56,973 nucleotides of DNA, taken from Acidimicrobiia bacterium (GTDB taxonomy: Bacteria; Acidobacteriota; Vicinamibacteria; Vicinamibacterales; UBA2999). Shown piece after piece: positions 16,567-24,672 of this stretch. The stretch covers positions 1-56,973 of the forward strand of contig VFZG01000020.1 of assembly GCA_016871275.1 (NCBI GenBank). The letters run 5' to 3'. The notes beneath the pieces were generated by a model. It had not been told where the DNA came from. It made no database searches and saw only the letters and a program-made list of their open reading frames with translations. A program made the position numbers and the translations under genes. How positions within the stretch are numbered: position 1 is the stretch's first letter; every line of letters starts with the position of its first letter.

Positions 16567-19113
16567 CTAGCGGCGTGTCGCGGGAGAGGGCCGCCACGCC
16601 GGCGTTCCTTCCTCCCAGTGGTTGTCGGTGAGCTGCTCGACGCCGGTGCCGTCGGCGCGCATCACGAACAGCTCGCCGTACGGTTGCGGCGCGTCGGTAT
16701 AGGCGCCTTCATCCTTGAACCCCATTCGGCTGCTCGCAAAGACGATCGACGCGCCATCCGGCGACCAGCCCTGGTGCGCGTCGTTGCCGACGGCGGTGGT
16801 CAGACGTTTCACCCCGGTGCCGTCGGGAGCAATTGAGTAGATCTCGTAGTCGCCGTCCACCACCCGCGAGAACATGATCCGATCGCCCCGCGGCGACCAC
16901 AGCGGGAAGTTGTCGTAGCCGTTGGTGAGCGTCGTGACCGCGCGCGTCACGAGGTTCATGATCCGCAGGCCCTCGCCGTCAGGACCGAAGGTGCGATAGA
17001 CGAACCGCGTGCCGTCGGGCGCTATCGAGGGGAAGCCGTTGTTGTTGGCGCCGCGGGTCACCTCGCGGTATTCGGTGCCGTCGGCGTTGATCGCGGCAAT
17101 CTGCGCGCCGCCCTCGACGCGCTGCTCGTGGCTCAGGATGCGATTGACGAAGCCATTGAAGAAGGTCGGATACGTCCCGACGCCGAACATGATCGTCTTG
17201 CCGTCGTTCGACCAGGTCGGCCCCAGCACGTTGCGGGTCAGGTCCCGGTAGATCGTCGTCGTGGCGTCGGTGCCGGGTGTGCCGACCTGGATGCTCGAGC
17301 CGAGGATGTTCGTGCCTTCGGGCCGGCCGACCATGACCAACCGATCGCCGGAGGCATTGAATGACGGCAGCACCGACGACAGCGCGAGCTCGTAATCCGG
17401 ATGCCGACTGAAGGTTCGCAGCCACGACGTCGGCGGCGCGCTCAGGCGGCGATGAAAGACCACGCGGGCGCCGTCCGGCGACCACGCGGCCACGCGCACG
17501 TTGCCGCGCGGTCCGCGCTTGCCGCTGGTGTAGAAGATGCCGGGCTCGGCGCCATCCTTGCGGACGTAGCCGATGTCGTTGCCGGGAAGAAACGACTGGC
17601 TGATCTTCACGCCAGGGCCGGCGGGAAGCACGGTGACGGCGCCGGTCGCGATGTCGATCGAGACCAGCTGGGTGTCGTTGCCGGGCAGCGGGTTGAGTCG
17701 TCTGGTCTCGAGCGTGTGCTCGATCGGCATGCAGTGCGCCAGCAGGCGGCGGCCGTCGGCGCTGAAGCGCGGCGTGCCGCAGAAGTCGGCGTGTTCGGTG
17801 ACGCGCCGCAGACCGGTGCCGTCGGGCCTGACCAGGTAGAGGGCGGCGGGCTGGAGGGCCTCCCAGCGGCCGCGCGCCATCTTCATCGTGGTGCCGCGGT
17901 CTGACGAAAAGGCGATCCACTGGCCGTCGGGCGACCACGACGGACGGAAGTCACCGCCGATCCCCGTCTCGCGCGTGGTCGTCGTCACCGCGCGGGTCTG
18001 CTTCGAGCGCAGGTCCAGCGTGTAGATACGGGCGTAGCCGCCGTCCCGCGTGCTGACGAACGCCAGCCGCGATCCGTCCGGCGCGAACGCCGCCTGATCG
18101 TCGTAGGCCGGATGATCGGTGAGCCGCTCGCGCCCGGTGCCGTCCGGCCTGATGCGGAACAGCTCCTGCGATCCCTCGCGGTCCGACGTATAGACGATCG
18201 ACGCGCCATCCGGCGACCAGGTCGCGTTGTAGTCCATTCCGGGCGTGTCGAACATCGGCCGTTCGTTGCTGCCGTCGGCGTGGGCGACAAACAGTCCGAT
18301 CTGTCCGGCGTTGGGGAAGACGCGCGTCAGGGCGATCTGATGTGGCGCGGTGACCGGCTCGAGCCCGGCGCGGCGAATCGCCTCGCGTCCGGGCGCCGAT
18401 GCCAGGTAGGCGATCAGCTGCCGCGCCGCGGTGCTGGACTTCGAGGCGGCCGCCACGCCGGCCGAGAATACGGTGATGCTCTGCACGGCGTCGGGAATGG
18501 CGCCGACCAGCGTGATGCCGGCCACCGGGAGCAGCTCGCTGATCTGTTGAAAACCGATCTCCGCGTCACCGCGGGCGACCGTGTCGGCGACCGGACTCGG
18601 CACCATCTTCGCCTGGCCGGCGACCTGATCGGCAATGCCGAGCGCCTTGAACAGCTGCGTGGAGATGTAGACGCCGCTGGCGCTCTCGGAATACGCGATC
18701 GACTTCGCCTGCCGCAGGGCCTTGCGGAAATTGTCCACGGACGAGATGTCGGGCACCGGCGCGCCGGCCTTGACCGCCATCCCAATCCGCGAGCGCGCCA
18801 GGTCGGTTTCACTGCCCGTTACGATCCTGCCGTCTTTCGCGAGCGCATCGAGCGATGCCCGCGCGAGGATCACGACATCCGCCGGCTCGCCCCGCTTGAG
18901 GCGATTCGGAATGGTCGTCGGCGCATCACCCATCGACGCGCCGCTGATGGTGGTGACGCGATGGCCGGTGGACCGCTGCCAGTCGGCCACGAGCGTCTGA
19001 TAGGCGTCACGGACGGCGCCCGACACCATCACCGTCAGGTCATCGGCCGCTCTGCTACGCGCGGCCAGCGGCCAGCCGAGCACCAGCAATCCGCACACCA
19101 GAAGATGTCTCAT
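16567..19113 (-). CDS. ModA-like binding protein fused to TolB/PD40 propeller
   Basis: Exported protein of 848 aa with two parts. Residues about 24-255 look like a molybdate-type solute-binding protein: LTVMVSGAVRDAYQTLV, then VTTISGASMGDAP, RGEPADVVILARASLDALA, and a D-A-E-I-G-F-Q-Q-I-S-E-L-L hinge region. From about 290 to the end come repeated PD40 blades of the type WSPDGASIVYTSDREGSQEL and ATWSPDG. The reading frame is open throughout and the signal peptide (HLLVCGLLVLGWPLA) fits ATG 19113. No modB or modC is nearby, so classical molybdate uptake is unlikely. Function unknown. Confidence 0.8.
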   Translation of the reverse strand: MRHLLVCGLLVLGWPLAARSRAADDLTVMVSGAVRDAYQTLVADWQRSTGHRVTTISGASMGDAPTTIPNRLKRGEPADVVILARASLDALAKDGRIVTGSETDLARSRIGMAVKAGAPVPDISSVDNFRKALRQAKSIAYSESASGVYISTQLFKALGIADQVAGQAKMVPSPVADTVARGDAEIGFQQISELLPVAGITLVGAIPDAVQSITVFSAGVAAASKSSTAARQLIAYLASAPGREAIRRAGLEPVTAPHQIALTRVFPNAGQIGLFVAHADGSNERPMFDTPGMDYNATWSPDGASIVYTSDREGSQELFRIRPDGTGRERLTDHPAYDDQAAFAPDGSRLAFVSTRDGGYARIYTLDLRSKQTRAVTTTTRETGIGGDFRPSWSPDGQWIAFSSDRGTTMKMARGRWEALQPAALYLVRPDGTGLRRVTEHADFCGTPRFSADGRRLLAHCMPIEHTLETRRLNPLPGNDTQLVSIDIATGAVTVLPAGPGVKISQSFLPGNDIGYVRKDGAEPGIFYTSGKRGPRGNVRVAAWSPDGARVVFHRRLSAPPTSWLRTFSRHPDYELALSSVLPSFNASGDRLVMVGRPEGTNILGSSIQVGTPGTDATTTIYRDLTRNVLGPTWSNDGKTIMFGVGTYPTFFNGFVNRILSHEQRVEGGAQIAAINADGTEYREVTRGANNNGFPSIAPDGTRFVYRTFGPDGEGLRIMNLVTRAVTTLTNGYDNFPLWSPRGDRIMFSRVVDGDYEIYSIAPDGTGVKRLTTAVGNDAHQGWSPDGASIVFASSRMGFKDEGAYTDAPQPYGELFVMRADGTGVEQLTDNHWEEGTPAWRPSPATRR

Positions 19114-19424
19114 GAGACTGGATGATACGCGAAGGCGCCTCGACATCGCCGGTGCGCAGGCCGCCATCCCCGAAGAAGCCAACCGGCCACAACTGGCGGA
19201 CGGCCGCGGGACGGGGTGCAACACCCTCCTCGAAGACTACGACTACTTGATCGTCCGCAGCGACGGTCACCTCTATCAGTGCGTGTTCTTCATGACCGAG
19301 GGACAGCCGATTGGAACGATCGTGGATCAGCCCCTCGAGAGTGTCCGGGTTTTCTACCTCCGTCCATGCGTTTGGCTATCAACTTGGCCATCACGTTGGC
19401 TTTCAAAAACGCGGTCCATCACGG
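19114..19424. other. no assignable gene
   Basis: A plus-strand frame starting at 19112 contains DYDYLIVRSDGHLYQCVFFM and may be the tail of some protein, but I recognise no family. Homology to a PQQ dehydrogenase begins only near 19425. Confidence 0.4.
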
Positions 19425-19965
19425 TGGCCAGACCGTGCGTCCCGGCGCATTCGAGGTGACTCCGCTCATGCTCGACGACGTGATGTACCTGAGCACGCCC
19501 TACAACCGCGTCATCGCGCTCGACGCCGAGAGCGGCAAGGAGATCTGGAACTTCGACCCACGCGCAACGGACTGGGGACAGGTGCCCAACGGCACGGGCT
19601 ACGTGCATCGCGGTGTGGCGGTGTGGACGGGACCAGGCGAGCGGCGCGTCTTCATGAACAGCCGCTGGCGGCTGATTGCACTCGACGCGACCACCGGCCA
19701 GCCGATCCCCGGCTTCGGGCACCGGGGCGAGGTCGATCTGACCGAGCACCTGACGTGGTGAACCAATCGTCTGCATTACACACAGACCTCGCCTCCCGTC
19801 ATCTACAAGGATCTCGTCATCGTCGGCAACGGCGTGTGGGACGGCTTCGTCTATCGCAACGATCCGCCAGGCGTCATGCAGGCCTTCGATGTCGGCACGG
19901 GAAAGCTGGTGTGGAAGTTCGACCTCATCCCACAGAAAGGCGAGCACAACCGCGATTCCCTGGTC
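19425..19965 (+). pseudogene. broken PQQ-dependent alcohol dehydrogenase
   Basis: The plus frame reads GAFEVTPLMLDDVMYLSTP, then NRVIALDAESGKEIWNFDP, a stop codon at 19759-19761 inside the L-T-W position, and continues in the same frame with YTQTSPPVIYKDLVIVGNGV and GVMQAFDVGTGKLVWKFDLI. This is the first quarter of a quinoprotein alcohol/glucose dehydrogenase-type propeller. Similarity is lost after HNRDS. The in-frame TGA plus the missing N- and C-terminal parts make it a relic. Confidence 0.8.
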
Positions 19966-20007
19966 AGTTTTCAACGAGCGGCAACAACGTTGGTGGCAAG
20001 AAAGCAA

Positions 20008-20024
20008 GTTACTTCCGAAGTAAC
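20008..20024. other. 17-bp perfect palindrome
   Basis: GTTACTTC-C-GAAGTAAC is an inverted repeat with a one-base centre. It lies just past the end of the PQQ-dehydrogenase relic. GGCAAG and TTGCC on the two outer sides extend it imperfectly. It could be an operator left over from a lost gene or an insertion end. Confidence 0.45.
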
Positions 20025-20288
20025 AAGACGTTGCCATTTCATCCCTGAGTTCGATCGGCTGGCGGCAGCAGCGACTCTAAGCCGTCCCGCAGCCAGAGCC
20101 AGGCACGGTCAATAACCCTGCACCGCCCGGGTTCAAAGACTCCTTACCGGACTTGTCCTGCAGCCCCCCGGTGTCGTGCGCGCGAATCCGCTGAGGGACC
20201 CTACCCTGGTCGCCTTGGCCATCGGCCTACTGGATAAGGCTGGGCAAGTCGCCGCTGACTCGGTGCTCGATACGCCAGTTCCGGTCGC

Positions 20289-20376
20289 AGAAGCAGCTGA
20301 GAAGCCGCCACGTCGCCTCAGGGTCTGAGCACAAGGGTTCCGTGAACAGTTGAGGCCGCTAATACGGCCTATCGTC
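20289..20376 (+). repeat. dispersed hairpin repeat, copy A (88 bp)
   Basis: Identical over 88 bp to 31193-31280. Its last 25 bases contain the shared hairpin AGGCCG-CTAATA-CGGCCT. A smaller stem CTCAG-GGT-CTGAG lies in the middle. About 80 bases upstream (20173-20210) is a stretch resembling the 5' half of copies C and D. A cytochrome c gene is cut off exactly at its right end. Confidence 0.85.
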
Positions 20377-20618
20377 TCGCGCCGACGCTTGATCCCAAAC
20401 CCACCGATCTGCATCGCGCATCGACGTTCAAGACGCGCTTCGATCAGACCGCGCTGGCACAGATGCTCGCCGTCGGAATCGCCCGTCACGATCATCCCGC
20501 GGAGATCTCCCACGACGCGCACCACAACCAGGGCATGCCGCCGTTCCCGCATCTGTCCGACTCCGAGCGGCGGTCACTGGCGCTGTACGTGATGTCTCTC
20601 AACGTCGATTCGCACTGA
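20377..20618 (+). pseudogene. cytochrome c C-terminal remnant
   Basis: The frame after the repeat reads LDPKPTDLHRASTFKTRFD, then GMPPFPHLSDSERRSLALYV and a stop at 20616-20618. The M-P-P-F-x-x-L-S-D-x-E-x-x-x-L-x-x-Y-(V/I) ending is the usual class I cytochrome c tail, with methionine as axial ligand. The CxxCH haem site and N-terminus are missing because the frame meets repeat copy A. It lies 18 bases before the PCuAC gene and probably belonged to the same operon. Confidence 0.7.
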
Positions 20619-20636
20619 CAACAGGAGTATCCAGTT

Positions 20637-21089
20637 ATGACCCCTAAGCCGTTCGCTCTCCCTGCGCTGTGCGCCGCCATGATGCTGGCCGGCGTCGCCA
20701 CGCACGCGCAAACCGCCGCCGTCACCATTCGCGATGCCTGGGTACGCGAGCCTATGGGCAACCGCAACATGACCGGCGCGTTCGTCGTAGTCGAGAACAA
20801 TACTGACAAGCCGCTGGCGATTGTCGCCGCCAGCTCGGATATCTCGGACAAGGTCGAACTGCACGAGATGAAGAATGAAGGCGGCATGATGCAGATGTCG
20901 CCGGTCAGCAAGATTTCGGTGCCTGCGCATGGCAAAGTGGAGCTGAAGCCGGGCTCCTTCCACGTCATGCTCTTCGACATGAAGAAGAAGGTCGCCGACG
21001 GCGACAAAATCAAGCTGACGCTGACGCTTGATGACGGTACAAAGCTGACCAGCGACGCGGCGGTGCGCAAGCCCGCGTCTCAGCGATGA
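20637..21089 (+). CDS. PCuAC-type periplasmic copper chaperone
   Basis: Exported protein of 150 aa that carries Cu(I) to the CuA or CuB site of cytochrome oxidase. A signal peptide precedes ATHAQ. The PCuAC ligand pattern H-X10-M-X21-H-X-M is met exactly by H76, M87, H109 and M111. Fold motifs such as AWVREPMGNRNMTGAFVVVE and GSFHVMLFDMKK fit. AGGAG lies 7 bases before ATG 20637. Its stop overlaps the Sco gene start by four bases (ATGA), and the two proteins are known to work together. Confidence 0.92.
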   Translation: MTPKPFALPALCAAMMLAGVATHAQTAAVTIRDAWVREPMGNRNMTGAFVVVENNTDKPLAIVAASSDISDKVELHEMKNEGGMMQMSPVSKISVPAHGKVELKPGSFHVMLFDMKKKVADGDKIKLTLTLDDGTKLTSDAAVRKPASQR

Positions 21090-21679
21090 CACGGCGTCGT
21101 ATCGCAGCGACTGCTGTCGCTCTGGCACTCAGCGCGATCGTGTCCATCGGGTGCGAGTCGGCGGCGCCGGTTGCGACGGCCGTCCTGCCGGCGGGCGGCG
21201 AATTCACGCTCACCGATCACGATGGCAAGCCGTTCACGCTCGCGTCGCAACGCGGCAAGGTCGTGCTGATCTTCTTCGGTTACAGCTCGTGTCCGGACGC
21301 CTGCCCGACCACGCTCTCGAAGCTGTCGACGGCGGTGCGCAGGCTCGGCGAGGATGGCAAGCGCGTGCGCGCGCTTTACGTGTCGGTCGATCCTGAGCGA
21401 GACACGCCCGAGGTGCTGAAGGCGGACCTTGCCAACTTCACGCTGGATGCCGTCGGCCTGACGGGAACCAAGGGCCAGATCGATCGCGTCGTGCAGCAGT
21501 ACGGCGCCTCATACAAGATCGTGCCGACGCCGCAGTCGGCGGCGAAGTACACGATTTCGCACACCACGGCGGTGTTTGCGCTCGACCCACAAGGCCACGT
21601 CAACCGGACGTTCGCCTACGAGGCCAGTGTCGACGATGTGGTCCGTGGAATCCGAGAGATTCTGTCGAACGCGTCATGA
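21086..21679 (+). CDS. SCO1/SenC copper-delivery lipoprotein
   Basis: Thioredoxin-fold protein of 197 aa that helps assemble the CuA centre of cytochrome oxidase. The N-terminus ends in a lipobox-like VSIGC, so C23 may be lipidated. The Cu site is present: C69 and C73 in CPDACP and H159 in SHTTAVF. The family signature FFGYSSCPDACPTTLSKL is clear. It is translationally coupled to PCuAC. A strong palindrome follows, which may double as a terminator and as a regulator site for the next gene. Confidence 0.92.
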   Translation: MTRRRIAATAVALALSAIVSIGCESAAPVATAVLPAGGEFTLTDHDGKPFTLASQRGKVVLIFFGYSSCPDACPTTLSKLSTAVRRLGEDGKRVRALYVSVDPERDTPEVLKADLANFTLDAVGLTGTKGQIDRVVQQYGASYKIVPTPQSAAKYTISHTTAVFALDPQGHVNRTFAYEASVDDVVRGIREILSNAS

Positions 21680-21695
21680 TGCGATTGTCATGCGG

Positions 21696-21714
21696 CTGCG
21701 TCAACGTGACGCAG
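21696..21714. promoter_or_regulatory. RegA/PrrA-like operator, site 1
   Basis: CTGCGTCA-ACG-TGACGCAG, a perfect 19-bp palindrome within a longer 16-bp-arm inverted repeat (21688-21722). It fits the RegA/PrrA half-site pattern GCGNC-N5-GNCGC. It lies 32 bases before the methyltransferase start at 21747. The same motif occurs at 27124 and 29492. The long arms could also act as a terminator of the sco gene, though no T-run follows. Confidence 0.6.
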
Positions 21715-21746
21715 CCGCATGAAGTTCGCCACGATAGTCTTCGGCC

Positions 21747-22583
21747 ATGCAGCACCGAAGACTTCTCTTCGCCGTCCTGGTTGTTCTGCTCTGTCTGCCG
21801 GCCCTGGCCGGTGCTCAAACGAGCACAGCGACACCTGACCGAACTCCCGAGCAACAGATCTACGATCGGTACCTGGCATGGCTGTTTGGCGTTCCCGTCG
21901 AACAGCGGGATGCCAAACTGCTCGAGCGCTATCGCGCAACACTCGCGCAGCAGGGAGTGACGGCGGCGGAGATCGATCGACAGCTCGCCGTCATCGAGCG
22001 CGATGGCCGGCGGCTGGAGGCGGATCGGTGGAACACCTTCTTCACCACCGACAAGCCGCGCTTCAACGTCATGCCCAACCTGTTCCTGACGCAGATCGCC
22101 GAGCGGAGAACGCCGGGGACCGCGCTCGACATGGGCATGGGGCAGGGACGCAATTCCATCTGGCTGGCACGCCAGGGTTGGCAAGTCACGGGATTCGACC
22201 CGGCGGTGCAGGCCATGGCCATCGCGCAGCAGAACGCGAAGTCGCTTGGACTCACGCTGACGACCATCGAGGCGCGCGACGACACGTTCGAGTGGGGCGA
22301 GAACAGGTGGGATCTGATCCTGCTGTCGTACGCCGGCTGCGATCCGGCGAACGTGCCGCGAATCGAGAAGGCGTTGAAGCCCGGCGGCGTGCTGATCATG
22401 GAAGCATTCCATACCGACGCCGCGAAGACATTCAAGATCGGCGGCTCGTTGTGCGGCCCCGGTGAGCTGCCGCACATGTTCCAGGGCCTGCGCACCATTC
22501 ACTACGAAGAGCCGATCGCACTGCCCGATTTCGGCCAGGTGCGCATGCGCATCATCCGGTTTGCAGCGGAGAAGCCGCGCTGA
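21747..22583 (+). CDS. signal-peptide-bearing SAM methyltransferase
   Basis: Class I methyltransferase of 278 aa with a clear N-terminal signal peptide (LLFAVLVVLLCLPALAGAQ). The SAM fold starts near residue 128 with ALDMGMGQGRNSIWLARQG (motif I) and goes on with VTGFDP and LKPGGVLIMEAFH. It is preceded by a roughly 100-residue helical region. A signal peptide on a SAM enzyme is odd, because SAM is cytoplasmic. It sits 32 bases after a RegA-like operator and next to copper genes. Substrate unknown. Confidence 0.8.
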   Translation: MQHRRLLFAVLVVLLCLPALAGAQTSTATPDRTPEQQIYDRYLAWLFGVPVEQRDAKLLERYRATLAQQGVTAAEIDRQLAVIERDGRRLEADRWNTFFTTDKPRFNVMPNLFLTQIAERRTPGTALDMGMGQGRNSIWLARQGWQVTGFDPAVQAMAIAQQNAKSLGLTLTTIEARDDTFEWGENRWDLILLSYAGCDPANVPRIEKALKPGGVLIMEAFHTDAAKTFKIGGSLCGPGELPHMFQGLRTIHYEEPIALPDFGQVRMRIIRFAAEKPR

Positions 22584-22741
22584 CCGGATCACCCGTTGAT
22601 TTCATGTGGAGAACTGCTGGCGTTTCACTCGGCGGACTATTTCGTGGCGGGTGCGGTGCCCAACGTACCGATGCCGACGACCTGAATGGCCGCGTCTTCA
22701 TCCTTCGCACACGCATCAGCATCCTCGAGAGATCCGCGTCA

Positions 22742-23401
22742 TCACACCTTGAAGATCAGGAAGACTTGCCGCGGCAGGAAGTCATGTTCCGAGTCGACCG
22801 TGTAGCCGGCCTCGGCCATCTCGTTCTTGATCTGTTCCGGCGTGAAGCGGAATTCTGCCGGCGGCCCCTCGGGCGCGTCCTTGCGGAAGTCGACGATGGC
22901 AATGCGGCCTCCGGGCTTGAGTTTCGAACGCAATGCCTGGAAGTACGCCTTGCGCGAGCCGATGTGGTGATACGTGTCGACGATCAGGATGACGTCAACA
23001 GGCTGCGTCAGGTTCGGCGACTCGGCTGATGCGAGCACCGGCGTCACGTTGGTCCGCTTCTCGGTCGCGGCTCGCGTCTTGAGGTGCGAGATCATGTTCG
23101 GTTCGATGTCGACTGCGTACACGGTGCCCTTCGGCACCGCGCGCGCCAGTCGCATCGAGAAGTAGCCGGTGCCGGCCCCAATGTCCGCGACCGCGGCATT
23201 CGGTGCAAGCTTCAACGCGGCGATCACGCGATCGGGCATCTGCCACGCATCGCGCTTCGGATCGTCGAAGGACTTGGCGAACTTCGCCGGATCGTCAAAG
23301 CGATGCTGCATGTGGTCGGGCGGCTTCGCTCCTGGTTGCTGGGCCTGCGCCACGGCGGCGACAAGTGCGACGAACATCGACACGAGTGCGAAACGGTACA
23401 T
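22742..23401 (-). CDS. second signal-peptide-bearing SAM methyltransferase
   Basis: Protein of 219 aa with signal peptide MYRFALVSMFVALVAAVAQAQ. Motif I is VADIGAGTGYFSMRLARAVP, then VYAVDIEP, VDVILIVDTYHHI and LKPGGRIAIVDF. ATG 23401 has AAGGAG 6 bases upstream. It ends the mbnP-mbnH-copC-copD run, 37 bases after copD, so it should be coexpressed with copper proteins. The substrate is unknown. A simple alternative is that the hydrophobic segment is a membrane anchor with the enzyme facing the cytoplasm. Confidence 0.8.
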   Translation of the reverse strand: MYRFALVSMFVALVAAVAQAQQPGAKPPDHMQHRFDDPAKFAKSFDDPKRDAWQMPDRVIAALKLAPNAAVADIGAGTGYFSMRLARAVPKGTVYAVDIEPNMISHLKTRAATEKRTNVTPVLASAESPNLTQPVDVILIVDTYHHIGSRKAYFQALRSKLKPGGRIAIVDFRKDAPEGPPAEFRFTPEQIKNEMAEAGYTVDSEHDFLPRQVFLIFKV

Positions 23402-23438
23402 CAGCTTCTCCTTGGGTACGGTCACTGGCACCGGCAGC

Positions 23439-24272
23439 TCATGGGTGCTCCGTTTCCGTCAGGATGGCCGTCAAGGCGACGACGAGCACTGCTGCCAGCC
23501 ACTCCACTGCCATGATAGTGCGATTGGGCGGATCGCCTCGCCTCACGTTCCGCCAGTTGATCGCGCCGCATCCAGCGACGATGCCGACGGCCACGAGCTT
23601 GATCAACAACGCGCGACCGTAGCCTGTAGAGATCAGCGCCTGCCACGAGCCCAAATAGAGCCAGGCGGCGGTGACGCCGCTAACGGCAACGACCGCAGCC
23701 GCGCCCAGCGCCATCGGCGAAAACCGATCCACGATCGCTCCGATCGATCCATATTCAGATCGCGGCCGCGTCCATGCTGCCAGTGTCATCACGCCGACGG
23801 TACCCAACCAAGCAGCGGCGCCAAGGTTGTGGAATGCGTGAAGCGCGTGACGCGACACGCTGCCACCCGCATGACCCAGCGCCGGCATCACGAGCGCCAG
23901 CACGATCGAACTGATCGTGAACGGACCCCAGCCCGCGCGGCGAGGTATCGACGCACACAGCACCATCGCGACGGCGGCGTAGGCCTGCAGGCGCCACGCA
24001 CCGCCCCAGCGGCTCTCGAGTGCGATCAGTTTCACGTTTTCAGCCAGCAGTGCATCCGCGGTCCCGAACGCCGACGCGGACTGTACCCACACTCGCGCCG
24101 CCAACGCGCTGAGCAGGAGCAGCGATACAGCGACCGCGGTGCGATGAAACCAGGCAGAGCGAATCGAGGGCGCTCGATCGAGGCTGCGGACCACGACCAG
24201 CCCGATCGCAAGTTGAGCGCACACGTAGACGACGGCCTTCGGTAGCCAGGCGAGCTGCAGGCCGTCGTCCAC
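23439..24272 (-). CDS. copD: CopD-family copper membrane protein
   Basis: Integral membrane protein of 277 aa with about eight transmembrane helices. The CopD motif region is HAFHNLGAAAWLGTVGVMTL (about residues 142-161), with conserved histidines that likely bind copper, followed by a late GYGRALLIKL segment. CopD works with CopC in copper import or tolerance. It starts 11 bases after copC on the same strand. Confidence 0.85.
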   Translation of the reverse strand: MDDGLQLAWLPKAVVYVCAQLAIGLVVVRSLDRAPSIRSAWFHRTAVAVSLLLLSALAARVWVQSASAFGTADALLAENVKLIALESRWGGAWRLQAYAAVAMVLCASIPRRAGWGPFTISSIVLALVMPALGHAGGSVSRHALHAFHNLGAAAWLGTVGVMTLAAWTRPRSEYGSIGAIVDRFSPMALGAAAVVAVSGVTAAWLYLGSWQALISTGYGRALLIKLVAVGIVAGCGAINWRNVRRGDPPNRTIMAVEWLAAVLVVALTAILTETEHP

Positions 24273-24283
24273 GCAAACAGTCT

Positions 24284-24652
24284 CTAGTGGGTCGTCTTCA
24301 CCGAGAAGGAGTACGAACCTTTCTGGACGTGGCCATCGTCACCGGCAGACTGCCAGTGGGCGGTGTACTTGCCGGCGCCGAGCTTCGCATCGATCTTCGC
24401 CATCACCGACTTGTCGGCGGCCGTGACCTGGAAGCCGCTCAACGTGACGGCACCGGCCGGTCCCATGAGCTCGATCTTGCTCAACTTCGGATCGGGCGCC
24501 TGCGTGAACCACACCTGCACTTTTGCGGGCGGTGCGTTCAGTATCGCGTCGGCAGCGGGTTCCATCTTCTCGGCCTTCATGTGAGCGAGTACGGTGATTG
24601 CCGAGGCCGCCACGAACGCGGCGACCATCAACGTGAGCGCGGTATGTTTCAT
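24284..24652 (-). CDS. copC: CopC-family periplasmic copper protein
   Basis: Protein of 122 aa. After signal cleavage before H24 the mature protein would begin HMKAEKMEP, giving the N-terminal histidine used in the Cu(II) site. The later D-D-G-H supplies the other ligands. The beta-barrel pattern VQVWFTQAPDPKLSKIELMG and GKYTAHWQSAGDDGHVQKGS is typical. ATG 24652 has GGAGG 8 bases upstream. It lies between mbnH (20 bases upstream) and copD. Confidence 0.88.
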   Translation of the reverse strand: MKHTALTLMVAAFVAASAITVLAHMKAEKMEPAADAILNAPPAKVQVWFTQAPDPKLSKIELMGPAGAVTLSGFQVTAADKSVMAKIDAKLGAGKYTAHWQSAGDDGHVQKGSYSFSVKTTH

Positions 24653-24672
24653 CTGAACATCCTCCAAGGTGA

